This document shows, one piece after another, positions 51,479 to 59,320 of a DNA stretch of 64,000 nucleotides. The stretch's first letter is position 1. Every line of letters starts with the position of its first letter. The stretch lies in assembly GCA_900316415.1 (NCBI GenBank), contig ONCV01000003.1, positions 1 to 64,000 of the forward strand, written 5' to 3'. This DNA comes from an uncultured Eubacteriales bacterium. GTDB taxonomy: Bacteria > Bacillota > Clostridia > Christensenellales > Aristaeellaceae. Position numbers and translations under genes: made by a program. Under the pieces are notes generated by a model, which worked only from the letters and a program-made list of their open reading frames with translations, had not been told where the DNA came from and made no database searches.

Positions 51479-53110
51479 TTACCTCTGTTCTCCTTTTCCG
51501 TTGTCTTCGGATGCGGTGGATTTGGCCGAACGGCCTTTTCGGAAAAGCCTTCTTTGGACGGAAGACAGTTCTTCCCGGGAAATGGCCCCCAGTTTCAGCG
51601 CCGCCATCAGATAGACGGCGATGCCGACCCCAACCTCCAGCAGAGTAAATATCCTACCGAAGGGAAGGACGGAACGCAGCAGAAAAACCGTTGCTCCCAT
51701 TCCCAGTGCCGACAGCCCCGGCTTCAGCAGCCAGTCTCTCCAGTTGAAGGAAAGGCCGGTATACCTGCAGACGAAGTACAGATTCGGAATCATGGAAACG
51801 GAATAGCATACAAGGGAGGCGTAGGGTCCCCCGTGAATGTCCAGCCCCGGAATTCCGATCAGGATATAGTTCATCAGGATTTTGCACCCAACTCCGGCCA
51901 CCAGGGTATACATGGGAATACGCTGTTTCCCCAGACCCTGCAGGATGCCGCTGGTCGCCTGGACCACCGTGAACAGCACGATGGTCAGACTGGAAACGGT
52001 GAGGAGCTCCCACCCGGTCTGAAATTGCTCCGGCTTCAGGCTTTCATAGTAGAGAAACCCAAAGATCTGCTTTGCCAGGACGCTCATGCCGACGGAACAG
52101 GGCAGGCCGATCAGAAAAGCCAGCTTGATCCCCTGATCGCTTGCCTGCCGGGTCCCTTCCTCATCGTGTACCGCCTGCGCGGCGGATACGGCGGGAACCA
52201 GGCTCATGGCAATGGCGAGCGCCAGGGCAGTGGGCATGTTGATCAATCGGATGACAAGGCCGGAAAACACGCCGTAAAGGGAACGTGCGGCATCATGGGA
52301 CAGTCCCGCATCCATCATGCGGGGCACCATCATAACGGAATCAACGAACTGTGCCAGCGGGACGATGCAGGCTCCAATGGTGATGGGAACCGCGATCCCG
52401 ATCAGGCGGTAGGCCAGGCGCTTTGTACTCATGGCAGCGGCTTCCGCGCGCTGGGGCAGGCCGAGGAAGGCGGAGCGCTTCCGGAAATACAGTACCGCCA
52501 CCACCAGGGTCGCGCAGGCTTCGCTGATCGTTATTCCCAGCAGGGCACCGGCAGCACCATAAGCCAGGCCTTTCCGCGTGCCGAAATAGGCCAGGGGAAG
52601 GGAGAACAGCACCTTTCCCGTCTGCTCCACAATCTGCGACAGCGCGGTGGGCTTCATGTTCTGCTGCCCCTGCATGAATCCCCGCAGGGCAGAAAGGGAA
52701 CAGACAATGGTGAGGCAGGGCGCAATGGCAAAGAAGCCCAGAGACGCACGGGGTTCCTTAACCCACACGGTCAGGAGGCCGTTCGCCGCCAGCATCAGGA
52801 TCATGAAGAAGCAGCCCAGCCCCGTCAGCAGCCAGAAAGCGGAGCGGAAAACATGATGCGCGTTTCGGGGATCCTCCCTGGCCAGGTAATAGCTGACCAT
52901 TCGGGATACCGCCACCGGCAGGCCGGCGGAGGAAAGGGTCAGCAGCAGATTGTAGGTCGGATAGACAGACTGATAGATCCCGAGTCCCTCGGAACCGATG
53001 ATCCGCGTCAGCGGCACCGTAAAGAACAGGCCGATCAGTTTGCAGAGGATACCGGCCAGGCTGAGAATGGATACGCCTTTGGCGATGGATTTGCGTGCAT
53101 TGGTCCCCAT
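51479..53110 (-). CDS. spoVB: SpoVB/YabM-like polysaccharide flippase (MOP family)
   Basis: The protein, about 543 residues, has about 14 membrane helices of the Wzx/MurJ/SpoVB superfamily. AGILCKLIGLFFTVPLTRII and the SEGLGIYQSVYPTYNLLLT segment are YabM/SpoVB marks. It probably flips lipid-linked wall or polysaccharide precursors. It could serve spore cortex formation, but no other sporulation gene is in the window. I start at ATG 53110 after GGAGG. The longer reading to 53161 would overlap trkH. Confidence 0.88.
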   Translation of the reverse strand: MGTNARKSIAKGVSILSLAGILCKLIGLFFTVPLTRIIGSEGLGIYQSVYPTYNLLLTLSSAGLPVAVSRMVSYYLAREDPRNAHHVFRSAFWLLTGLGCFFMILMLAANGLLTVWVKEPRASLGFFAIAPCLTIVCSLSALRGFMQGQQNMKPTALSQIVEQTGKVLFSLPLAYFGTRKGLAYGAAGALLGITISEACATLVVAVLYFRKRSAFLGLPQRAEAAAMSTKRLAYRLIGIAVPITIGACIVPLAQFVDSVMMVPRMMDAGLSHDAARSLYGVFSGLVIRLINMPTALALAIAMSLVPAVSAAQAVHDEEGTRQASDQGIKLAFLIGLPCSVGMSVLAKQIFGFLYYESLKPEQFQTGWELLTVSSLTIVLFTVVQATSGILQGLGKQRIPMYTLVAGVGCKILMNYILIGIPGLDIHGGPYASLVCYSVSMIPNLYFVCRYTGLSFNWRDWLLKPGLSALGMGATVFLLRSVLPFGRIFTLLEVGVGIAVYLMAALKLGAISREELSSVQRRLFRKGRSAKSTASEDNGKGEQR

Positions 53111-53126
53111 TTTTTCCTCCGGAAAG

Positions 53127-54590
53127 CTAATTCGTCGTTTTCCAGGTCGCGCGGGAGGCAAGGATCAGCATCGGGAAAAGCTCCAGGCGGCCTGCGAGCA
53201 TCAGAAAGGAGCAGAGCAGTTTTCCAAAGACACCGTATCCCGCAAAATCACTGGCAAGCGCGCCGAAGGCGGGGCCGACATTGCTGACGCAGGTCAGCGC
53301 GGCGGAGAGATGGTCCATAGCCGGGAAACCCGCGTCCAGAGAGAGGAAAAAGCCTCCGGCAATTACCAGCACCACATAGGTGAGGGCAAATACCGCTATT
53401 TCTCCCAGCAGGCTTTCATCCACAGCCTTTCCGTCCAGCCGAACCACCATGACCTTCTTGGGCCTGCCGGTGCGGCGAATGGTGCGGCGCATCATTTTTC
53501 CAAGCACCACGACCCGGACAAACTTGATGCCGCCGGCTGTGGAACCTGCGCTGGCGCCCAGCCACATGGCCACAAAGACCAGCATCTGGGAAGAAACGGG
53601 CCAATCATTGAAATTGGTTGTGACAAAGCCCGTGGTGGAGAAGACGGAAGCAATTTCAAACGCACTGTAACGGAAGGAACGAAGAAGATCCTGCTGATAA
53701 TAGGACAGATTGAGCAGCGTCAGAATGACCATAAAGGAAACCGTGGTGCCAAAGTAGAAGCGGAATTCCTCGTCCCGAAAGAAACTGCGAATTTTCTCCC
53801 GCGGTCCCGCCAGGAGAAAGCGATAATACAGCGCAAAGTTGACCCCGAAGAGGAACATAAACGTCGTAATCACCGCTTCTGCAGCCGGATTCTGGAAGGC
53901 ACCCACGCTGGCTCCGTAATTGCTGAAGCCGCCTGTGCCGGCATTGGAAAGAGCGTGCAGCGCTGCGTCATACGGGGAGAGGCCGCAGATCAGCAGCGCG
54001 AGAAACTCCATCCCGGTCAGCACCATATAGATCCGATACAGCAGTTTTGCCGTATTCCCCGTATGGGGAACCAGTTTCGAGAGGGAAGGACCGGGGCTCT
54101 CCGCCCGAACCAGATGGGAGGTGCGCCCTGTCAACTGGGGGAGCAGCGCCAGCGTCAGCACCAGAACCCCCATGCCGCCCACCCAATGGGTGGTCGCCCG
54201 CCAGAACATCAGTCCCCGGGGAAAGCCTTCAAATACCGTGGTGACGGTAGCGCCGGTCGTCGTAAATCCCGAGACGGACTCAAAGAAGGCATCCTCAAAA
54301 CTGGCATATCGGTCTGAAAAAAAGAAGGGAAGCGCTCCGCCTACGCTGAGCATCAGCCAGCCCAGGGCGACGATCAGGAAGCCTTCCCGAAGACGCAGAT
54401 TCGAAGCATTGGAGGGTCGAACCAGGAACCAGAGCAGCAATCCGGGAATCATCAGCCCCAGAATACAGAAGCCAAGAAGAGGAGCATCCCCGTCGCCAAA
54501 GTGCAGTGCCAGCAGAAACGACGGGAGCATGGCAGCCGCTTCAATGCCCAGAATCGCGCCCAGGAAACGGAGAATCAGCTTTCTGTTCAT
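53127..54590 (-). CDS. trkH: TrkH-family potassium channel subunit
   Basis: The 487-residue membrane protein has four pore-loop repeats. Filter segments FESVSGFTTTGATV, SNAGTGGFSNYGAS, FSTTGFVTTNFNDW and the last VSNVGPAFG are visible, each with a Gly at the filter position. GASAGSTAGGIKFVR is a further TrkH mark. It imports K+ with TrkA controlling gating. The start overlaps the trkA stop by 4 bp. Confidence 0.93.
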   Translation of the reverse strand: MNRKLILRFLGAILGIEAAAMLPSFLLALHFGDGDAPLLGFCILGLMIPGLLLWFLVRPSNASNLRLREGFLIVALGWLMLSVGGALPFFFSDRYASFEDAFFESVSGFTTTGATVTTVFEGFPRGLMFWRATTHWVGGMGVLVLTLALLPQLTGRTSHLVRAESPGPSLSKLVPHTGNTAKLLYRIYMVLTGMEFLALLICGLSPYDAALHALSNAGTGGFSNYGASVGAFQNPAAEAVITTFMFLFGVNFALYYRFLLAGPREKIRSFFRDEEFRFYFGTTVSFMVILTLLNLSYYQQDLLRSFRYSAFEIASVFSTTGFVTTNFNDWPVSSQMLVFVAMWLGASAGSTAGGIKFVRVVVLGKMMRRTIRRTGRPKKVMVVRLDGKAVDESLLGEIAVFALTYVVLVIAGGFFLSLDAGFPAMDHLSAALTCVSNVGPAFGALASDFAGYGVFGKLLCSFLMLAGRLELFPMLILASRATWKTTN

Positions 54591-55951
54591 AAATAGAGCA
54601 CCTCATTCAGATCGCCGATACCGGACTCCCTGGAAATAATGAGCACGTGATCGCCTGCTTCAATCCGGTCGTTTCCGAAAGGAATGATGACCTTGCCGGG
54701 ATGCAGAATCAGCGAAACCAGATTGCCCGGCCGGATATGCAGATCCTTCAGGGCGATGCCGATGTAGGAATCCCCTGCGCGGGCAATAAACTCCATGGCC
54801 TCTGCCTTTCCGTCCGCCAGACGGTAAAGACGCTCTATCTGCGTGCCCTTGCTGTGCTCCCGGGCCCGAACATAGCGAAGAATCGTGGAGCAGGTGATGC
54901 TCTGGGGGCTGACAATGGAATCCAGCCCCAGTTGATTCAGAATATCCGCATAGGCGGTGCGGGTATTCTTGGCAATCACCTTCGGTACCCCCTTGCGGGA
55001 GGCATACATGCTGGTCATCAGGTTTTCCTCGTCCCGGTTGGACAGGGAAATATAGGCATCCATCTGGGTGAGCCCCTGTTCCTCCAGCAGATCCTGATCC
55101 GTTCCGTCCCCGAGAATGATGTCCGCCTTCGGGAACTGCTCAGAAAGCGCCCTGGCCTTCTCAGGATTCATCTCAAAGATCGTCATGTGAATTCCCAAAG
55201 GGATGATATTCCGGGCAAGATAATAGGTGATCTTGCCTCCGCCCAGCACCATGCAGTGGCGCACCTTCAGGGAATTGCGTCCGAGAAAGCGAAAATAATT
55301 CGTGATATTCACAATGTTCCCGGTGATATAAACCTTATCTCCTTCGCGGATCAGGAAATCACCGCTGGGAATAATGACATCCTTGTCCCGCTCCACAATG
55401 GAATACTGTACCTGAGGAATATTGGGAACGCGGGAAGCAATGTCCTTCAGGGGAATGCCGATGATCACATCATCCTTCAGCGCACGGAATTCCACCAGTT
55501 CCACCTGCCCCCGGGCGAACGACTCGATGGAGCCGGCAAAGGGGAAGCGAAGCAGTTTGCTGATTTCCTGCGCTGTAGCCCGTTCCGGATTTGTCGCCAC
55601 GTCGATGCCCATCTCCTGCTGGAGAAGGAGCTGGCTTTCATTGTATTCCGGATCGCGGATCCGCGCGATCGTATATTTGGCGCCCAGCCTTTTTGCCATG
55701 AGACAGCAGAGCATGTTGGTTTCATCGCTGGCCGTGGCAGCAATCAAAATATCCGCCCGATCCACCCCGGCCTCCACCAGGGTTCGCGCGTTGGCGCCGT
55801 TTCCGCGGATACACATGACATCCATGGAATCCTGACAGCGCTCGATGACCGCGTCATTCCGGTCCACAATGGTGACATCGTGTTCCTCGGCGGTCAGTCG
55901 GTCGGCGAGGGTATAGCCCACCTTTCCGGCACCGATGACAATGATACGCAT
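54587..55951 (-). CDS. trkA: Trk potassium system regulator TrkA
   Basis: The 454-residue cytoplasmic subunit has two tandem RCK units. The first Rossmann motif is IIVIGAGKVGYTLADRL at the start and the second HCMVLGGGKITYYLARNI near 215, each followed by a TrkA-C domain. NAD(H) binding gates TrkH. I start at MRII (55951) after AAAGGAT. The longer reading to 55984 has no site. It is the first gene of a six-gene leftward run to ispDF. Confidence 0.95.
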   Translation of the reverse strand: MRIIVIGAGKVGYTLADRLTAEEHDVTIVDRNDAVIERCQDSMDVMCIRGNGANARTLVEAGVDRADILIAATASDETNMLCCLMAKRLGAKYTIARIRDPEYNESQLLLQQEMGIDVATNPERATAQEISKLLRFPFAGSIESFARGQVELVEFRALKDDVIIGIPLKDIASRVPNIPQVQYSIVERDKDVIIPSGDFLIREGDKVYITGNIVNITNYFRFLGRNSLKVRHCMVLGGGKITYYLARNIIPLGIHMTIFEMNPEKARALSEQFPKADIILGDGTDQDLLEEQGLTQMDAYISLSNRDEENLMTSMYASRKGVPKVIAKNTRTAYADILNQLGLDSIVSPQSITCSTILRYVRAREHSKGTQIERLYRLADGKAEAMEFIARAGDSYIGIALKDLHIRPGNLVSLILHPGKVIIPFGNDRIEAGDHVLIISRESGIGDLNEVLYL

Positions 55952-56073
55952 TGCAACAATCCTTTCCAGGAAAATCCTTCCCAAACCCGGGGCCGAAGTC
56001 TCCGGGAAAAGGATTCCCGCGCCATCCCGCTGCGCGCTTCAAATCCGCAGGAGAACAGTCGGCAGAACGGAAA

Positions 56074-56102
56074 AAGTATAACACTCTTTCATCGAAAAGA
56101 AA
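56074..56102 (-). promoter_or_regulatory. Possible promoter of the trkA operon
   Basis: TATACT on the minus strand (56074-56079) has only a weak -35 (TTTTCT, 56097-56102) at 17 bp. The leader of about 115 bases is GC-rich and could fold. No known riboswitch class was recognised in it. Confidence 0.4.
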
Positions 56103-56163
56103 AGAAAGTCACAGAAACGTAAGATTTTGAACGTGCAAAGGAACTTCCGTTTCCGGAAGCACG

Positions 56164-56192
56164 TTGTCCGGAAGAAAAAAACATGATAAAAT
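56164..56192 (+). promoter_or_regulatory. Promoter of the ktrB-ktrA pair
   Basis: TTGTCC (56164-56169) and TAAAAT (56187-56192) are spaced by 17 bp. The transcript would begin about 20 bases before the ribosome site at 56208-56218. Confidence 0.65.
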
Positions 56193-56220
56193 AGGTCCCA
56201 ATGCAGAGGAAAGGGGAGCG

Positions 56221-56268
56221 ATGAAAAACGCTTTTTCACGAAATCCGGAACCGATGGAAGGGACGTAG
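56221..56268 (+). CDS. 15-codon ORF at the ktrB ribosome site (leader peptide or frameshifted ktrB start)
   Basis: ATG 56221 follows AGGGGAG closely and reads MKNAFSRNPEPMEGT before a TAG at 56266. The KtrB body is in the next frame (+1), open from 56225 to 57604. Either the true ktrB start has been split off by an extra base, or this is a regulatory leader whose stop lies inside the N-terminal coding region of ktrB. Confidence 0.4.
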   Translation: MKNAFSRNPEPMEGT

Positions 56269-56335
56269 CCCCTCCAGTCTCAGCATCCCCCGGACCATCG
56301 CGCTGACCTTCCTCGGACTGATTCTGATCGGCGGC

Positions 56336-57604
56336 ATGCTGCTGAATCTTCCCTTTTCATCAAGAAACGGGAAATCAGCGGGCTTGCTTCTTTCCCTGTT
56401 CACCGCCACCTCCGCAACCTGTGTAACCGGGCTTACGCTGGCGGATACCTGGACGCAGTGGAGTCCGGTGGGGCAGACGCTGATCCTCGTCATGATTGAA
56501 ATCGGCGGTCTGGGATTCATGTCGGCCGCATCGCTGACCTACTTCAGCCTTCGGAAACGCTTCTCCATGCAGCAGCGGCTGGTAATGGCGGAATCCATCG
56601 GTGTCCAGAATATGGGCACCGTTGTGGAGCATCAGAAGCAGCTGCTGATCCGGGCCTTCCTGGTGGAAGGAATCGGTGCTGCCCTGCTGACATGCTTCTT
56701 TCTGCGGGAATACTCTTTGCCCCAGGCGCTTCGTCTCGGCATATTCCATGCGGTTTCCGCATTCTGCAACGCGGGCTTCGATATCCTGGGCTTCCGCGGT
56801 GCCGGAAGCAGCCTCATCAGCTATCAGAAGGATCCGCTGATCTGTCTGACCCTGAGCGCGCTGATTGTTCTGGGCGGCCTGGGCTTCGTGGTCTGGGATG
56901 ATATCCTGCGAAACCGGAAGCCTGCACGATGGTCCGTATATACGAAACTGGTCATGATTACCACCGGTGCCCTGCTGCTTTCCGGAACGGTTCTCTTCCT
57001 GGCTGTGGAATGGAACAATCCCGGCACACTGGGCCGGATGAGCGTTCCGGAAAAGCTTCTTGCCGCATTTTTCCAGTCCGCGACGCTCCGGACCGCCGGC
57101 TTCGCCGGAATTGATCAGGGCAGCCTTTCGCCCGCCGGAAAAGGAGCCTCCCTCTTTTTCATGCTGATTGGCGGAAGCTCCGGCTCGACCGCAGGAGGCC
57201 TGAAAACCGTCACCTTTGTAGTGCTGCTGATGTTTCTGTGGAACCGGATGCGGGGGAATTATACGGTAAACGTCTTTCATCGGAACATCGCGGAAACGAA
57301 TGTTCTCAATGCGATCATGATTTTTGTGCTGATGGTTTCCCTGGCTTTCTTCAGCGCGGTTGCCGTCAGCGCGACTTCCCCTATGGATTTCACAGATTCC
57401 CTCTTTGAAACGATCTCCGCCATCGGAACCGTGGGACTGACCGCCGGGGGAACGGGACGCATGAGTACGGGCGCCAAAATACTGATCATGCTGCTGATGT
57501 ATTTCGGTCGGGTGGGCGTGCTGACAATCAGTGTCGGCTTTCTGAAGAAGAAGCCCGCCGGCGAAAACTATCGGTATGCCAATACGGAGCTGTTGATTGG
57601 ATAA
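56336..57604 (+). CDS. ktrB: KtrB/TrkH-family potassium transporter, N-terminus frameshifted
   Basis: This is a membrane K+ (or Na+-coupled K+) transporter. Filter loops LFTATSATCVTGLT, AVSAFCNAGFDILG, SATLRTAGFAGI and ISAIGTVGLTAGG, and GGSSGSTAGGLKTV, match the KtrB branch. Using the first in-frame ATG at 56336 cuts into the first helix, because the frame before it also reads like KtrB (IPRTIALTFLGLILIGG) back to 56225. No start codon with a site exists in that stretch. The only good site serves an ATG one frame off. A real frameshift, a sequence error or an unusual start are the choices. Confidence 0.8.
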   Translation: MLLNLPFSSRNGKSAGLLLSLFTATSATCVTGLTLADTWTQWSPVGQTLILVMIEIGGLGFMSAASLTYFSLRKRFSMQQRLVMAESIGVQNMGTVVEHQKQLLIRAFLVEGIGAALLTCFFLREYSLPQALRLGIFHAVSAFCNAGFDILGFRGAGSSLISYQKDPLICLTLSALIVLGGLGFVVWDDILRNRKPARWSVYTKLVMITTGALLLSGTVLFLAVEWNNPGTLGRMSVPEKLLAAFFQSATLRTAGFAGIDQGSLSPAGKGASLFFMLIGGSSGSTAGGLKTVTFVVLLMFLWNRMRGNYTVNVFHRNIAETNVLNAIMIFVLMVSLAFFSAVAVSATSPMDFTDSLFETISAIGTVGLTAGGTGRMSTGAKILIMLLMYFGRVGVLTISVGFLKKKPAGENYRYANTELLIG

Positions 57605-57625
57605 CGGAAGGGAGTGGAAGGAAAA

Positions 57626-58270
57626 ATGAAATCCTATGTGGTCATCGGACTGGGCCGGTTTGGTTCGGAAATTGCAGTAAAGCTTTTTGCCTGCGGAGAA
57701 GAGGTATTGGCCATCGATCTGGACGAAACGATCGTGGATAAAATCGCGGACAGGGTTACGCGTGCCGTGGCGGCTGACGCGCAGGACCGGGACGTGCTGG
57801 AAAAGCTCGGTGTGAAGGGGTTCGATCGCGCGATCGTTGCGATCGGATCCGATCTGGCCGCTTCCGCCATGGTCACCATGAATCTGAAGGATATGGGAGT
57901 TCCGTACATTCTCTGCAAAGCGCAGAGCGATACGCATCGGGAGATTCTGAAAAAGCTCGGAGCGGATCAGGTCGTCATTCCCGAATGGGAAATGGCTGAT
58001 AAAATCGCCATGGGACTGAGCCATACCGGCGTGATGGAGTACATTGAACTCAGCTCGGAAATCGGCATCGTGGAAATGCTGCCCCCCGCCCGCTGGGTTG
58101 GAAAGACCATCCGGAACCTGGAAATCCGTTCCCGTTACGGAGCCAACATCATTGCCCTTCGCAGGGAAGACAGGATTCAGATCCCCGTCGATATCGATAC
58201 CCCGCTGGAGGGGGACTGCGTGCTCGTTGTTCTTGGAAACTACGAGTCCCTGGAGAAGATGAAAGACTGA
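57626..58270 (+). CDS. ktrA: KtrA-type RCK regulatory subunit
   Basis: The 214-residue cytoplasmic ring subunit carries a single RCK_N domain (YVVIGLGRFGSEIA, the ADP/ATP-binding Rossmann motif) and an RCK_C domain from about 135. In this family ATP/ADP and cyclic-di-AMP control channel opening. ATG 57626 follows GGAAGGA. The GTG at 57614 is the alternative. It is 21 bp behind ktrB, so the pair forms one transporter. Confidence 0.93.
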   Translation: MKSYVVIGLGRFGSEIAVKLFACGEEVLAIDLDETIVDKIADRVTRAVAADAQDRDVLEKLGVKGFDRAIVAIGSDLAASAMVTMNLKDMGVPYILCKAQSDTHREILKKLGADQVVIPEWEMADKIAMGLSHTGVMEYIELSSEIGIVEMLPPARWVGKTIRNLEIRSRYGANIIALRREDRIQIPVDIDTPLEGDCVLVVLGNYESLEKMKD

Positions 58271-58305
58271 GACAGAAGATGAAAAACTGAGCCGTTTTTT
58301 TGCCA

Positions 58306-58334
58306 TTGACAAACATGCCGCAGATCAGTATAAT
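58306..58334 (+). promoter_or_regulatory. Consensus promoter of tRNA-Leu
   Basis: TTGACA (58306-58311) and TATAAT (58329-58334) with a 17-bp spacer are a perfect sigma-A match. The tRNA begins 16 bp downstream of the -10. Confidence 0.92.
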
Positions 58335-58349
58335 TGCAATGTTCGGTTT

Positions 58350-58431
58350 GCGGCCGTGGCGGAATCGGCATACGCGCACGTTTGAGGGGCGTGTCCAGCA
58401 ATGGGTACGGGTTCAAGTCCCGTCGACCGCA
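58350..58431 (+). tRNA. tRNA-Leu (GAG)
   Basis: The 82-base gene has a long variable arm as expected for Leu. The anticodon loop TTGAGGG gives GAG, the T arm is ACGGG-TTCAAGT-CCCGT, and the discriminator is A. CCA is not encoded. The acceptor GCGGCCG/CGACCGC has one C-A mismatch at pair 5-68. Confidence 0.93.
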
Positions 58432-58441
58432 CGAAGGAACA

Positions 58442-58474
58442 AACTCCTGCAGCATATTGCTGCAGGAGTTTTCT
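58442..58474 (+). terminator. Terminator of tRNA-Leu
   Basis: AACTCCTGCAGCA and TGCTGCAGGAGTT form a 13-bp stem with a TAT loop, followed by TTCTG. Confidence 0.85.
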
Positions 58475-58503
58475 GTTAGCCGGGGACGCGTTCCGTGCAA
58501 ACA

Positions 58504-58535
58504 GAAAAGCGGCGAAAAGAATCCATTTCGCCGCT
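58504..58535 (-). terminator. Terminator of the proA-rluB run
   Basis: AGCGGCGAAA and TTTCGCCGCT form a 10-bp stem. On the minus strand it is followed by TTTTC. Confidence 0.75.
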
Positions 58536-58578
58536 ATGGGTGGGGGGAAAAGAAAGCCCATTTCCCATTTATCCGGAA

Positions 58579-59289
58579 TTACAGGGTCTTCAGCCTTGCG
58601 ATTTCCTTTTCTGTCAGCGTACGCCACTGCCCCCGGGGAAGATCGCCCAGAAGAATCGGCCCGAATTCCACGCGGCGCAGGCTGACCACCTGGTGTCCGA
58701 CGGCTTCCAGCATCTTGCGCACCTGCCGGTTTCGGCCTTCATGAATGGAAATCAGCAGAACCGTATCAAAGGTTTCCTCCCGAATCAGCCGCACCTGCGC
58801 CGGAGAAGTAAGCCGCCCGTCAATCATTACGCCCGCCCGAAGACGGCGGATCTCTTCTTCCGATACCTGATTGGAAGCCTTGATCAGATAGCTCTTCTTC
58901 ACCTCGTGGCTGGGATGCAGAAGCCGGTTCATCAGATCGCCGTCATTGGTGAGCAGCAACAGCCCTTCGCTGTCGAAATCGAGCCGGCCGACCGGAAACA
59001 GCCGAACAGGATAGTCCCGGAATTTATCCATGACGGTTGGCCTGCCTTCCGGATCTGAAACCGTTGTGACTTCTCCAATGGGCTTATAGTAGGCCAGATA
59101 GTGCTTTTCCTCTTCCGGGAGAACCGTCTCTCCGGAAACGGCGACGGTATCCCGAAGCTCGTCCACCTGCACGCCCATTTCCCGGACCGTGATTCCGTTC
59201 ACCTGCACCAAACCGTCCCGGATCATCTGTTCCGCCCGGCGGCGGGACGCAACCCCGCAAAGGGCAAGGTATTTCTGCAAACGCATCAT
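58579..59289 (-). CDS. rluB: 23S rRNA pseudouridine synthase RluB-type
   Basis: The 236-residue RsuA-family enzyme has an S4 domain at the N-terminus (MRLQKYLALCGVASRRRAE) and the catalytic Asp in GRLDFDSEGLLLLTNDG. EGRNRQVRKMLEAVGH is the conserved C-terminal motif. It makes pseudouridine in 23S rRNA. GAGGAG lies upstream, and two ATGs are adjacent. It follows proA after about 30 bp and ends before a terminator. Confidence 0.93.
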   Translation of the reverse strand: MMRLQKYLALCGVASRRRAEQMIRDGLVQVNGITVREMGVQVDELRDTVAVSGETVLPEEEKHYLAYYKPIGEVTTVSDPEGRPTVMDKFRDYPVRLFPVGRLDFDSEGLLLLTNDGDLMNRLLHPSHEVKKSYLIKASNQVSEEEIRRLRAGVMIDGRLTSPAQVRLIREETFDTVLLISIHEGRNRQVRKMLEAVGHQVVSLRRVEFGPILLGDLPRGQWRTLTEKEIARLKTL

Positions 59290-59320
59290 ATTGCTGTATT
59301 TCTCCTCGGCTTTTGTTCAA

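Noticed and set aside
55952-56120. Possible cyclic-di-AMP (ydaO) riboswitch in the trkA leader
   Set aside because: The leader is GC-rich and could fold, but I could not match the conserved core of the class.
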